This document shows positions 48,406 through 57,242 of a DNA stretch of 61,064 nt, piece after piece. The stretch spans positions 1-61,064 of the forward strand of contig CAKSIU010000006.1 of NCBI GenBank assembly GCA_934463265.1, given 5' to 3'. The notes beneath the pieces were generated by a model. It ran no database searches. It worked only from the letters and a program-made list of their open reading frames with translations, and was not told the DNA's origin. Position numbers and translations under genes: made by a program. The stretch is from an uncultured Eubacteriales bacterium. Its GTDB lineage: Bacteria > Bacillota > Clostridia > Oscillospirales > Acutalibacteraceae. Each line of letters starts with the position of its first letter. Within the stretch, counting starts at the first letter, position 1.

Positions 48406-49694
48406 TTTTAAAAGAAGTGAAAAGTAATCGGATTGGTGACAAATATTTTTATGTTGAACATTCGTCTGGATTGAGGGTTTTTGTGTACCCCAAAAAGGGT
48501 TACAACTCGACTTACGCGATAATCGGCACGAAGTATGGCTCTATTAACACAAGCTTTAAATCTTGTGGAAAATGCGATGTTACGCGGGTTCCCGACGGAA
48601 TTGCGCATTACCTGGAGCACAAGCTTTTTGAAAGCGAGGACGGCGACGCATTTGCAAAATATGCTAAAACCGGCGCGTGTGCCAATGCGTACACTTCGTT
48701 TGACATGACTTGCTATTTATTTTCTTGCACCGAAAAATTCGAGGAGTCGCTCAAAATACTCTTAGACCTAGTTCAGTCGCCGTATTTTACAGACGAAAAT
48801 GTCGAAAAAGAGCGCGGAATAATCGGTCAGGAAATAAAAATGTACGATGATGACCCTTCTTGGCGCGTGATGTTCAATTTGTTGGACGCGATGTATCATA
48901 ATCACCCGGTAAAAGTCGATATTGCGGGCACGATTGAGTCAATTGCACAGATTAATCCTGAGAATTTATATAAATGCTACAATGATTTTTACAACCCAAA
49001 TAACATGGTTCTTTGCGTTGCGGGCAATGTGCGGCCGGAGGACGTTTTCAGGATTGTGGACGAGGCGATTAAACCAAATGCTAATAAAGTTCCGGAGTGT
49101 ATTTTTCCAGATGAGCCGTACAATGTCGTCACAGACCGCGTTGAACAGCATTTTGAAATTGCTATGCCGACGTTTCAATTGGGATTTAAAGAAAAGGTCA
49201 GAAAAGAGCGCGTAACCGATGAACAGTTGGCCCAAACGGATATCATATTGCAATCTTTGGCGTCAAAATCGTCAAAACTTTATAAGAAGTTGCTGGACGA
49301 AAATTTGATAAACGATTCATTTGGTTACGAATATTTTGAAGGAGTGGGGTATGCTGCGGTTATTTTTTCGGGCGAGTCAAAAGACCCCGATAAGGCCGCC
49401 AAAATCATAAAAGAAGCTATAGAAGAACTTCATAAAACCGGCATTAATAAAGAGGAGTTCGACCGCGCTAAAAAGTTAGTTTATGGCAGAAATGTGGCAA
49501 TGCTGAACAGTCCGGAAAATATTTCTAACGCGATGATGAATTTGACTTTTGCCAACCGAGAGCTGTTTCATGCGATTGAATGCATTGCAAACACCACTCT
49601 TGAGCAGGTGAATGACCGTTTAAAACATCAGTTGGACAATAAAAATTCTTCGCTATCGGTTGTGTTGCCAATGCCCGGCAAAGAGGAAAAATAG
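48402..49694 (+). CDS. yfmH: YfmH-like M16 zinc peptidase
   Basis: The 430-residue catalytic partner has the inverted zinc motif HYLEH (HxxEH, near residue 67) with the downstream Glu in ENVEKERGIIGQEI, the third ligand region. NLYKCYNDFYNPNNMVLCVAGN is the conserved lobe boundary. It is coupled to yfmF (ATGA overlap) and probably acts with it as a heterodimer. The substrate is unknown. Confidence 0.88.
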   Translation: MILKEVKSNRIGDKYFYVEHSSGLRVFVYPKKGYNSTYAIIGTKYGSINTSFKSCGKCDVTRVPDGIAHYLEHKLFESEDGDAFAKYAKTGACANAYTSFDMTCYLFSCTEKFEESLKILLDLVQSPYFTDENVEKERGIIGQEIKMYDDDPSWRVMFNLLDAMYHNHPVKVDIAGTIESIAQINPENLYKCYNDFYNPNNMVLCVAGNVRPEDVFRIVDEAIKPNANKVPECIFPDEPYNVVTDRVEQHFEIAMPTFQLGFKEKVRKERVTDEQLAQTDIILQSLASKSSKLYKKLLDENLINDSFGYEYFEGVGYAAVIFSGESKDPDKAAKIIKEAIEELHKTGINKEEFDRAKKLVYGRNVAMLNSPENISNAMMNLTFANRELFHAIECIANTTLEQVNDRLKHQLDNKNSSLSVVLPMPGKEEK

Positions 49695-49696
49695 CG

Positions 49697-50509
49697 ATGG
49701 TTTCAACTGTTTATAATGTTAGCTTTCCGGGGCTAAATTTGCATTTTAAAATTAATCCAATCGCGTTTAATGTCGGAAAGCTTACGGTGCATTGGTATGG
49801 TGTGATTATTTGTCTAGGATTTCTTTTGGCACTTTGGTATGTACTTTCGAATTGCAAGCGCTTCAATATTGATTCTAATTCGATGACAGATGCGATTATT
49901 GTGGGGCTTTTGTGCGGAATAATTGGCGCCAGACTGTATTATGTGATTTTTTTCCCGGGCGATGTTTACTGGAAAGACCCGATTAAAATTTTGTATATAA
50001 ATGAGGGCGGAATTGCGATTTATGGCGGAATTATCGGAGGTTTTTTGGGCGGACTTTTTGTGGCGAAAAAAAAGAAACTTAATCTTATGGCAGCATTAGA
50101 TTTGACAGCACTAGGGCTTTTAATCGGACAGGCAGTAGGTAGATGGGGAAATTTTGTGAATCAAGAGGCTTTTGGTTCGCAAACGGACATAATTCTCCGT
50201 ATGGTGAGCGAAAATACAGCAGGAATAGCGGTTCATCCATGTTTTTTATATGAATCTATTTGGTGCGCTTTAGGATTTTTTTTGTTGCATTTTTTCAGTG
50301 TAAGGTTTAGAAAATATGATGGACAGATTTTTTTGCTGTATCTTATTTGGTACGGAACAGAGCGATTTTTCGTGGAGGCGCTGCGAACTGACAGCTTGTT
50401 TATTCCTGGAGTTAATTTGAAAATTTCTCAGGTGATAGCGGTGATTACAGTTGTACTGGGTATGCTGCTACTGTTTAAATTTGGAAATAAAAAGACTGTT
50501 TATAATTAA
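49697..50509 (+). CDS. lgt: Prolipoprotein diacylglyceryl transferase
   Basis: Lgt (270 residues) adds diacylglycerol to the lipobox Cys of lipoproteins, such as the sugar-binding protein above. Seven transmembrane helices are expected. HWYGVIICLGF, GGIAIYGGIIGG and the signature GRWGNFVNQEAFG (near 153) are present, with HPCFLYES and YGTERFFVEALR in the C-terminal half. It starts two bases after yfmH, so it is cotranscribed. Confidence 0.96.
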   Translation: MVSTVYNVSFPGLNLHFKINPIAFNVGKLTVHWYGVIICLGFLLALWYVLSNCKRFNIDSNSMTDAIIVGLLCGIIGARLYYVIFFPGDVYWKDPIKILYINEGGIAIYGGIIGGFLGGLFVAKKKKLNLMAALDLTALGLLIGQAVGRWGNFVNQEAFGSQTDIILRMVSENTAGIAVHPCFLYESIWCALGFFLLHFFSVRFRKYDGQIFLLYLIWYGTERFFVEALRTDSLFIPGVNLKISQVIAVITVVLGMLLLFKFGNKKTVYN

Positions 50510-50524
50510 TTTTTAGTGCAAATT

Positions 50525-50648
50525 CGTGGCGGGGCGCCCTTGTGTTCAAAAATATTATTTTTGAACATGACAGAATGCCTAAAGATGGCGTTTTGTCCGC
50601 AAGAATTATTAAATAATTCTTGCCAAGGGCTCCCCAGCCGAGCGCACG
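50525..50648. other. Intergenic four-way-junction element B
   Basis: Closing stem GGGG-GCCCTTG/CAAGGGC-CCCC (50531-50542 and 50624-50635, 11 bp with one C/T mismatch) encloses three 11-bp hairpins: TGTTCAAAAAT (50543-50567), GACAGAATGCC with GGCGTTTTGTC (50569-50597, two G-T pairs) and GCAAGAATTAT (50599-50623). Junction gaps are 0, 1, 1 and 0. The base can extend through CGTGGC (50525-50530) with GCC and ACG on the other side past a six-base bulge. It lies between lgt and the lepA -10 box. Confidence 0.8.
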
Positions 50649-50688
50649 GATAAATTTTTTTGTATAATTATTTTTGAGGTGAGGTATA

Positions 50689-52497
50689 TTGTCATTTCCA
50701 CGCGAGCAAATCAGAAATTTCAGCATTATAGCACATATAGACCATGGAAAATCCACTCTAGCAGACAGAATTTTAGAGCTGACGGAATCGGTGTCGAGGA
50801 GGGATATGTCGGCACAGCTGCTGGATAACATGGACTTAGAAAAGGAGCGCGGAATAACCATAAAGGCGCGTGCGGTGACACTTTTATATAGAGCGGACAA
50901 CGGCAAAGAGTACATTTTCAATTTGATTGACACACCCGGTCACGTTGATTTTAATTATGAAGTTTCGCGTTCATTGGCGGCTTGTGAGGGAGCCGTGCTG
51001 GTTGTGGACGCGTCGCAGGGAATAGAGGCTCAGACTTTGGCAAATACATATCTTGCGGTGGACGCGGGGTTAGAAATCGTTCCGGTTGTGAATAAAATAG
51101 ATTTGCCAAGCGCCGACCCAGAGCGAGTTAAGACCGAAATTGAGGACATAATAGGAATTCCTGCAGATGAAGCTCCGTTAGTTTCTGCAAAAACGGGCCA
51201 AAATGTAAAAGACGTGCTCGAAAGTATAGTGAAAATAGTTCCGCCGCCAAGTGGAGATCCCGAAAAACCTCTTAAAGCTCTCATTTTTGACTCGTATTAT
51301 GACGCATATAGGGGCGTAATTATTTATGTGCGCATAAAGGAGGGGCGCGTAAAGCTGGGCGACGAGATAAAATTAATGGCGACAGGAGCAAAATTTAATG
51401 TTGTGGAATGTGGATTTTTGCACGCAACTTCTATTGAACCGAGAAATGAGCTTATGGCGGGTGAAGTTGGATATATAGCGGCCGCGATAAAGTCGATAAA
51501 TGACGCTCGTGTTGGAGACACGGTGACGACTACGGAAAATCCTGCAAAAGAGCCGTTGCCGGGTTATAGAGCAGTTAATCCCATGGTTTTTTGCGGAATT
51601 TATCCGATTGATGGCTCAAAATACGGAGACTTAAGGGACGCGCTCGAAAAATTACAGCTAAATGATGCGTCATTGTCATTTGAACCGGAGACTTCTGTTG
51701 CGCTGGGTTTTGGCTTTAGATGCGGATTTTTGGGACTTTTGCACATGGAAATAATTCAGGAACGCTTGGAGCGAGAGTACAATTTTGATATAATTACGAC
51801 TGCACCGAGTGTAATTTATAGGCTTACAAAAACGGACGGCGAGGTTATTTATATCGACAACCCGACAAATTATCCGGAAGCGGGCCTAATTGCAAAAGCA
51901 GAGGAACCTGTAACAAACGCGCACATTTATGCGCCGGCAGACTATGTGGGAAATATAATGGAACTTTGTCAGGAACGACGCGGTATTTTTAAGGACATGA
52001 AATATCTGGATGACAGCAGAGTGGATATTCATTATGTTTTGCCTCTTAATGAGATAGTTTATGATTTTTTTGACACGTTAAAGTCGAAAACGCGTGGATA
52101 TGCCTCTTTTGACTACGAAGTTATAGGCTATGCGGAGTCAGATTTGGTGAAACTTGACATCATGCTGAATGGTAATATTGTCGATGCGCTTTCATTTATA
52201 ATACACCGCGAAAAAGCTTACTCACGTGCCAGAAAAATGGCAGAAAAGTTAAAAGAAAAAATACCAAGACAGTTGTTTGAAGTACCGATTCAAGCCTGTA
52301 TCGGCGGGAAAGTTATTGCGCGTGAAACCGTAAAAGCTATGCGCAAAGACGTTTTAGCGAAGTGTTATGGCGGAGATATAACCAGAAAGAAAAAATTGCT
52401 GGAAAAACAAAAAGAAGGCAAAAAGCGTATGCGTCAAATCGGGACGGTAGAAGTGCCGCAAGATGCGTTTATGTCCGTACTGAAGCTTGATGAATAA
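50689..52497 (+). CDS. lepA: Elongation factor 4 (LepA)
   Basis: LepA (602 residues) is a translational GTPase that works at the elongation stage and interacts with the L7/L12 stalk. Domains are G (AHIDHGKSTLADRI near 15, ERGITIKA, DTPGHVDF, NKIDLP), II, III, V and the LepA-specific C-terminal domain ending KKLLEKQKEGKKRMRQIG. The start is TTG 50689 after GAGGTGAGG. A -10 TATAAT (50663-50668) lies directly after element B, so an independent promoter is possible. Confidence 0.97.
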   Translation: MSFPREQIRNFSIIAHIDHGKSTLADRILELTESVSRRDMSAQLLDNMDLEKERGITIKARAVTLLYRADNGKEYIFNLIDTPGHVDFNYEVSRSLAACEGAVLVVDASQGIEAQTLANTYLAVDAGLEIVPVVNKIDLPSADPERVKTEIEDIIGIPADEAPLVSAKTGQNVKDVLESIVKIVPPPSGDPEKPLKALIFDSYYDAYRGVIIYVRIKEGRVKLGDEIKLMATGAKFNVVECGFLHATSIEPRNELMAGEVGYIAAAIKSINDARVGDTVTTTENPAKEPLPGYRAVNPMVFCGIYPIDGSKYGDLRDALEKLQLNDASLSFEPETSVALGFGFRCGFLGLLHMEIIQERLEREYNFDIITTAPSVIYRLTKTDGEVIYIDNPTNYPEAGLIAKAEEPVTNAHIYAPADYVGNIMELCQERRGIFKDMKYLDDSRVDIHYVLPLNEIVYDFFDTLKSKTRGYASFDYEVIGYAESDLVKLDIMLNGNIVDALSFIIHREKAYSRARKMAEKLKEKIPRQLFEVPIQACIGGKVIARETVKAMRKDVLAKCYGGDITRKKKLLEKQKEGKKRMRQIGTVEVPQDAFMSVLKLDE

Positions 52498-52508
52498 TTA
52501 AATTTTAG

Positions 52509-52641
52509 CGCGACACAAGATGGGGGGCTCGGCTTCACCAAATAGAGTTTAATTCTGTTTGGTGAAAATTGTTTCAGTAATTTTTACATGAAACAATTAG
52601 TCGAAAAATATTTTTTCGACTGCCGAGCCCCTTGCGGTGCG
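52509..52641. other. Intergenic four-way-junction element C
   Basis: Closing stem GGGGCTCGGC/GCCGAGCCCC (52524-52533 and 52622-52631, 10 bp) encloses, with no unpaired base at any junction, hairpin 1 (52534-52566, TTCACCAAATAGAG arm, 14 bp), hairpin 2 (52567-52598, AATTGTTTCA arm extended to 14 bp with one bulged A) and hairpin 3 (52599-52621, AGTCGAAAAA arm, 10 bp). The base continues as CGCGACACAAG against CTTGCGGTGCG (9 of 11 paired) past an ATGG bulge. It lies between lepA and hemW. Confidence 0.8.
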
Positions 52642-52663
52642 AAATTATTTAGAGGAAGATTTT

Positions 52664-53767
52664 ATGAAACAGCTAGGATTGTATATCCACGTTCCATTTT
52701 GTGAGAAAAAATGTCCATATTGCGACTTCTATTCTGTGAGAGCAACGTCAGATATATTCGGTGAGTACGCGGAAAAAATTTGCGAAACGCTGAAAAATTA
52801 TAGTAAAAGCTCGCAATTTTCATTTGACACGGTTTACTTTGGCGGAGGCACACCGAGTTTGCTGGGCAGCGAAAATTTAGCAAAGATAATTAATACAATA
52901 AAGAATTATTTAAAAAGTTCACCGAACGAGGTCACGCTGGAGATAAACCCGACTACTTTGCCGATTTTAGACTTTAACAGGTTGAGAGAATGTGGGTTTA
53001 ATCGGCTGTCGATAGGTTTACAGTCTGCGGTTGAAAGTGAATTGGAAATGTTAGGCAGAAGACATTCTGTAAAAGACGCAGAAAATGTGATAAATTTAGC
53101 AAAAAAAGCTGGATTTTCAAATATTTCACTCGACTTAATGATAGCGACTCCCGGACAGACGATAAATTCTCTAAAAAAGTCGATAGATTTTTGTATATCG
53201 CAAGAAGTTCAGCACATTTCGGCGTACTTATTGAAGATAGAGAAAGGAACGCAGTTTTATGAAAATAAATCAAAATTGCCTCTGAAAAGTGATGCCGAAG
53301 AGGCTGACATGTACTTATTTTTTGAGTCAGAACTACAAAAAAATGGATTTAAGCAGTACGAAATATCAAACTTTGCCAAAGAAGGCTACGCAAGCCAACA
53401 CAATTTAAAATACTGGAATTCTCAAGAATACTTGGGTGTAGGCCCGTCGGCACATTCATTTATCGACGGAAAAAGATTTTTTTATCCACGGTCATTAAAA
53501 GACTTTTTATCAGGAAATTTGAGTGCCATTGAAGATGGAATTGGTGGAACGATAGAGGAGTACGCGATGTTGAAATTAAGGCTTTGTGAAGGGCTAAATA
53601 ATGCCGAGTTTAAAGCTAGCTTTGGCGTTGATATTCCAGAAAATTACTTCAAAAGAGCCGAAGATTTTCAAAAATACGGCTTAACTGTGGTAAATGACGA
53701 AAGTGTTTGTTTTACGCCGAAAGGCTTTTTGCTGTCGAATGAACTAATTTCGCGAATTATTCTTTAA
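52664..53767 (+). CDS. hemW: HemW-like radical SAM protein (heme chaperone family)
   Basis: A 367-residue radical SAM protein with the cluster motif CEKKCPYCDFYS (C-x3-C-x2-C, near residue 13), GGGTPS in VYFGGGTPSLL and a C-terminal HemW-type domain (FAKEGYASQHNLKYWNSQEYLGVGPSAHS). The family name covers HemW heme chaperones and HemN-like enzymes; HemW is favoured by length and the lepA neighbourhood, as in many Firmicutes. I start at ATG 52664 after AGAGGAAG. It overlaps nothing and ends before rlmH on the other strand. Confidence 0.9.
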   Translation: MKQLGLYIHVPFCEKKCPYCDFYSVRATSDIFGEYAEKICETLKNYSKSSQFSFDTVYFGGGTPSLLGSENLAKIINTIKNYLKSSPNEVTLEINPTTLPILDFNRLRECGFNRLSIGLQSAVESELEMLGRRHSVKDAENVINLAKKAGFSNISLDLMIATPGQTINSLKKSIDFCISQEVQHISAYLLKIEKGTQFYENKSKLPLKSDAEEADMYLFFESELQKNGFKQYEISNFAKEGYASQHNLKYWNSQEYLGVGPSAHSFIDGKRFFYPRSLKDFLSGNLSAIEDGIGGTIEEYAMLKLRLCEGLNNAEFKASFGVDIPENYFKRAEDFQKYGLTVVNDESVCFTPKGFLLSNELISRIIL

Positions 53768-53806
53768 TTTTTTAAAAATTTATTTGGTAAATGAGCAAAT
53801 TTGACT

Positions 53807-54289
53807 TTATTTGTGATATTTTCCTCCGGCAGAAATTTGAAAAGCTCGGTATATTTGCTCGCACAACATAACTCGCGCCAGCTGATGCGGAAATGTCATA
53901 GCGGACATCGACATGAGAAAATTCGCGCGTTTTTTGATATTTTTTGCCAATCCGTGCGAACTTCCAATTACAAAGCAAATACAACTCGTTTGATTTGCGG
54001 CAGTATTTTCGATGTACTGGGCAAATTTTTGCGAAGATAATTTTCTACCCTCAATGCACATCGCTATTACGTAAGAATTATCGGGAATTTTGGCGGATAT
54101 TTTAAGACTTTCCTGCTCCAAACATTTTTCGATTTCGGCATCAGAAGGGCAGCTTTTTATTTTGTATTCATCGAGTTCAATCATTTCAAATTTGCAAAAA
54201 GCCGACAATCTTTTCTGATATTCATTGAAAGCATCCTTAAAAAATTTTTCTTTTAGCGTTCCGATGCAGATAATTTTAATTTTAATCAT
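53807..54289 (-). CDS. rlmH: 23S rRNA pseudouridine-1915 N3-methyltransferase
   Basis: RlmH (160 residues) methylates pseudouridine 1915 in helix 69 of 23S rRNA. The SPOUT fold is marked by FVIGSSHGLA, SMSAMTFPHQLARVML, EQIYRAFQI and the near-invariant C-terminal GKYHK. The start ATG 54289 has AGGATTT upstream. It lies 18 bases after the MBL-fold gene, an arrangement common in Firmicutes (walJ-rlmH). Confidence 0.96.
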   Translation of the reverse strand: MIKIKIICIGTLKEKFFKDAFNEYQKRLSAFCKFEMIELDEYKIKSCPSDAEIEKCLEQESLKISAKIPDNSYVIAMCIEGRKLSSQKFAQYIENTAANQTSCICFVIGSSHGLAKNIKKRANFLMSMSAMTFPHQLARVMLCEQIYRAFQISAGGKYHK

Positions 54290-54307
54290 GGTTAAATCCT
54301 TTTTCTC

Positions 54308-55102
54308 TCAAAAATTGACATTTACAGAGCCTAAATTTTGCACAGGTGCAACCGTAAGTTGAAAGTCGTTGCCGTGAGTCATGTGATGAGAAGAAAGATG
54401 GCATATTGAAGTCTCGAAAGCGAGTTCAGGAATGTTATTTTCTTGACTTAAGTGCGCCAAAATAAATTTATTCGTTCCGTTTTTTATAAAGTTAGGCAAT
54501 TCTGCGGCGCAAGCATCATTTGAAAGATGACCGATATTGGATAAAATTCGTTTTTTTAAGTAATAAGGATAAGCGCCGTTCTGAAGCATTCTGACGTCGT
54601 GATTTGACTCGATTAAAACCACGTCTGAACCGGAAATCGCATTTCGTATGGAATCAGTCATATAGCCGATATCCGTGGCAATTACAGCACGTTTGTTATC
54701 GGCCGTATCAATTATGTATCCGACGCTTTGCCGGCTATCGTGAGGAGTTTCAAATGCCTTTATGTACATTCCACAAATTTCCACTCCGCTGATGTCAATT
54801 ATTTCTGCAGAAAAATTATTTGTTAGAACGCCTTTATTTTCGAGAGCCTCCATAGTTCCGCGGGATGCGAAAACCTTTAATTTATATCTGGAGGCAAAAA
54901 CTTTCAATCCCTGAATATGGTCGGAGTGCTCGTGCGTGATGAAGATAGCTTTTATCGAATTTATATTTATGTTATTTGCTAGCAAAGACTGCTCAATTTG
55001 TTTGGCGCTTCTTCCAACATCGACTAAAATTCCGACTTGATCAGTGCCGACGTATGTAGAATTTCCTTTGCTGGAGCTGAATAATGGACATATACGTGAC
55101 AA
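54308..55102 (-). CDS. walJ: WalJ/YycJ-like metallo-beta-lactamase hydrolase
   Basis: A 264-residue MBL-fold protein with the N-terminal SSSKGNSTYVG and VDVGRSAKQIEQSL, zinc motif THEHSDHIQG (near 56), DIGYMTD and SNHD metal ligands, and GHLSNDACA near the C-terminus. The family (YycJ, WalJ) acts in cell-wall or DNA metabolism and is often next to rlmH, as here. ATG 55102 follows GGAGGG. It has a terminator upstream, separating it from murA, so it is likely transcribed with rlmH. Confidence 0.9.
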   Translation of the reverse strand: MSRICPLFSSSKGNSTYVGTDQVGILVDVGRSAKQIEQSLLANNININSIKAIFITHEHSDHIQGLKVFASRYKLKVFASRGTMEALENKGVLTNNFSAEIIDISGVEICGMYIKAFETPHDSRQSVGYIIDTADNKRAVIATDIGYMTDSIRNAISGSDVVLIESNHDVRMLQNGAYPYYLKKRILSNIGHLSNDACAAELPNFIKNGTNKFILAHLSQENNIPELAFETSICHLSSHHMTHGNDFQLTVAPVQNLGSVNVNF

Positions 55103-55135
55103 AAAATCCCTCCAATTTATTTATCAATAAAAAAT

Positions 55136-55167
55136 CTATAGAAACCAAAAAAAATCGGTTTCTATAG
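55136..55167 (-). terminator. murA terminator
   Basis: 11-bp perfect stem CTATAGAAACC/GGTTTCTATAG (55136-55146, 55157-55167), followed on the minus strand by ATTTTTT. Confidence 0.9.
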
Positions 55168-55191
55168 GTTTTAATAAAAATTTTAAACAGT

Positions 55192-56478
55192 TTACAATGC
55201 TTTAGGCATGGAATTATCTTCCGGAACATATACTTTTTTAATATCTGCACCGAGATTAGATAGCTTTTCGACAATATTTTCATATCCACGTTCAATGTGC
55301 TTAATGTTTTCGATTATCGTAGTTCCAGACGCAGCCAGACCGGCAATTACCATAGCAGCACCGGCGCGCAAATCGAGTGCCCTGACGCTGGTTCCAACAA
55401 GTTCATTCACGCCTTCTACAACAGCAATTTTGCCGTCAACCGAAATTTTACTTCCAAATCGATTCAGTTCATCAGTATATCTGAACCGATTATCCCAAAC
55501 ATTTTCGTTGACAATGCTGGTTCCGTTGGCTATTGACAGCAAAGTCGTGATTTGAGGTTGCATATCTGTTGGAAATCCGGGATGAGGCATAGTTTTTACA
55601 TTGCATTTGTTCAGCGGACCATTAACGTAAACCCGAACAGCTTCATCAAATTCGTCTACATTTACGCCCATTTCCTGAAGTTTTGCAGTGATTGACTCAA
55701 GATGCTTAGGAATTACATTTTTAACCAAAACATCTCCGCCGGTTGCCGCCGCAGCTACCATATAAGTTCCGGCTTCAATTTGGTCCGGAATAATTGAGTA
55801 ATTTGTTCCGCTTAAGTATTGTACGCCCTTAATTTTAATTGAATCTGTACCGGCACCGCTTATTTCAGCGCCCATCGAGTTTAAAAAGTTAGCCAGGTCA
55901 ACAATATGAGGTTCTTTTGCGGCGTTTTCGATGATAGTAGTACCCTCGGCTTTTACCGCTGCAAGAATTATATTTATGGTTGCCCCCACAGACATAACAT
56001 CCATGTAAACCGTATCGCCAATTAATTTTTCGGCGGTAACATTAACAAGTCCGCCCTCGACCGTGTGAGTGGCTCCCAAAGCAGAAAAACCTTTTAAATG
56101 CTGGTCAATAGGTCTCACACCGAAGTCGCAACCACCGGGCAGAGAAACAGAAGCTTTGTGAAATCTGCCGAGAAGGGCGCCCAAAAGATAACAAGAGGCG
56201 CGCATATGGCGGACAGAATCATAAGAAGCAACGTGAGATTTTATATTGCGAGTGTCGATTTCAAAAGTAGATTTATTTATCATTTTAACCGTGGCGCCCA
56301 TTTGTTCCAAAATGTGAGCCATCAAGGTTACATCATTTATGTTTGGAACGTTTTCTATTTGACATACGCCGTCGGAGAGAATAACCGCAGGAATTATAGC
56401 AACAGCGGCATTTTTTGCGCCACTGATATTAACTTCGCCTTTTAATGGAATATGACCATTTATAAAAAATTTCTCCAA
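55192..56478 (-). CDS. murA: UDP-N-acetylglucosamine 1-carboxyvinyltransferase
   Basis: MurA (428 residues) transfers enolpyruvate to UDP-GlcNAc, the first committed step of peptidoglycan synthesis. The inside-out alpha/beta barrel has Lys22 in SGAKNAA and the fosfomycin-target Cys117 in LPGGCDFGVRPIDQHLKG; the Cys is intact, so fosfomycin sensitivity is expected at the enzyme. RHMRASCYLLG is the conserved Arg-rich loop. ATG 56478 follows GGAGG with normal spacing. Genes for lipid II precursor steps are not adjacent. Confidence 0.96.
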   Translation of the reverse strand: MEKFFINGHIPLKGEVNISGAKNAAVAIIPAVILSDGVCQIENVPNINDVTLMAHILEQMGATVKMINKSTFEIDTRNIKSHVASYDSVRHMRASCYLLGALLGRFHKASVSLPGGCDFGVRPIDQHLKGFSALGATHTVEGGLVNVTAEKLIGDTVYMDVMSVGATINIILAAVKAEGTTIIENAAKEPHIVDLANFLNSMGAEISGAGTDSIKIKGVQYLSGTNYSIIPDQIEAGTYMVAAAATGGDVLVKNVIPKHLESITAKLQEMGVNVDEFDEAVRVYVNGPLNKCNVKTMPHPGFPTDMQPQITTLLSIANGTSIVNENVWDNRFRYTDELNRFGSKISVDGKIAVVEGVNELVGTSVRALDLRAGAAMVIAGLAASGTTIIENIKHIERGYENIVEKLSNLGADIKKVYVPEDNSMPKAL

Positions 56479-56663
56479 TTTTATGCCTCCTGTAATTTTT
56501 TTGAAAAAATATATAAACTAACGTTTGAATTTATAAAAAACAAACAGCTAAGAAATTTACTTTAATATAGGCTTTTACATTTTATGATAATACAATATTT
56601 ATAAAAAGTCAATAAAAAAGTAGTAAAAATATTTACACTAATTTTCAAAAATTTTTAGGAAAT

Positions 56664-56698
56664 AGAGGCCCGCTTAAGAATTTTAAACGAGCCTTTTT
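56664..56698. terminator. Imperfect terminator-like hairpin
   Basis: AGGCCCGCTTAA pairs with TTAAACGAGCCT with mismatches, followed on the plus strand by TTTTTT. Its T run is in plus orientation, but the nearby gene (ending 56714) is on minus. Its role is uncertain. Confidence 0.45.
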
Positions 56699-56713
56699 TA
56701 TATTTCCTGTTAA

Positions 56714-57145
56714 TTAGTCTTTGCAACAAGGAATGTGTTTACAACAGTCGTTTATTAACAGACAGAATAAAAATTTTGCAATTGATATTATTAAAAAGCT
56801 TAAAAAAGTTCCAATTAAGAAAAATATGATAATAAGGGCAGTGCTGACCGTCAGGGTTAAAGATAACGCTGCAATTGTCGTTACAAGTGTTCCGATAGTT
56901 CCTACAATTAAATTTTTGCTGTATTCGCACATACATTTCTTTAACGATGAAAAATTATTAAAACCAGCAAGTGGAATAAGAAAAAGCAGTGCGATTAATG
57001 ACAAAATTGATAAACCAAATGCTATCCACAATGCAAAAATAACATTTGGAATTAAACTTAGACTAAATAGTACAGAAATTCCGATTCCTATAATTACGCT
57101 TATAATTAGAGCAGTTGCGCTATTACAAGAATTTTGTTTGCACAT
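56714..57145 (-). CDS. Small four-helix membrane protein, unknown
   Basis: A 143-residue protein with four strong transmembrane helices (about 12-35, 42-62, 85-108, 112-130), a short N-terminal MCKQNSC and a Cys-rich tail (CCKHIPCCKD). I start at ATG 57145 after AAAGGATG; the ORF is open to 57202 without a better SD. Small Cys-tailed four-helix proteins like this occur in Clostridia without function. The gene stands alone between comM and murA on the minus strand. Confidence 0.6.
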   Translation of the reverse strand: MCKQNSCNSATALIISVIIGIGISVLFSLSLIPNVIFALWIAFGLSILSLIALLFLIPLAGFNNFSSLKKCMCEYSKNLIVGTIGTLVTTIAALSLTLTVSTALIIIFFLIGTFLSFLIISIAKFLFCLLINDCCKHIPCCKD

Positions 57146-57242
57146 ATTAACCATCCTTTCAATTAAATTCGGTAGGTTGCTACCTGATAACATTATATGC
57201 ACAGAATAAATTCTTGATAATATAATCGTTAAATGCTGATTT

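Noticed and set aside
56721..57209. Plus-strand 162-codon ORF opposite the four-helix membrane protein
   Set aside because: It mirrors the hydrophobic minus-strand gene almost exactly, is rich in Lys/Ile from the complementary codons, and lacks an SD. The minus-strand start has a good SD and clear membrane helices.
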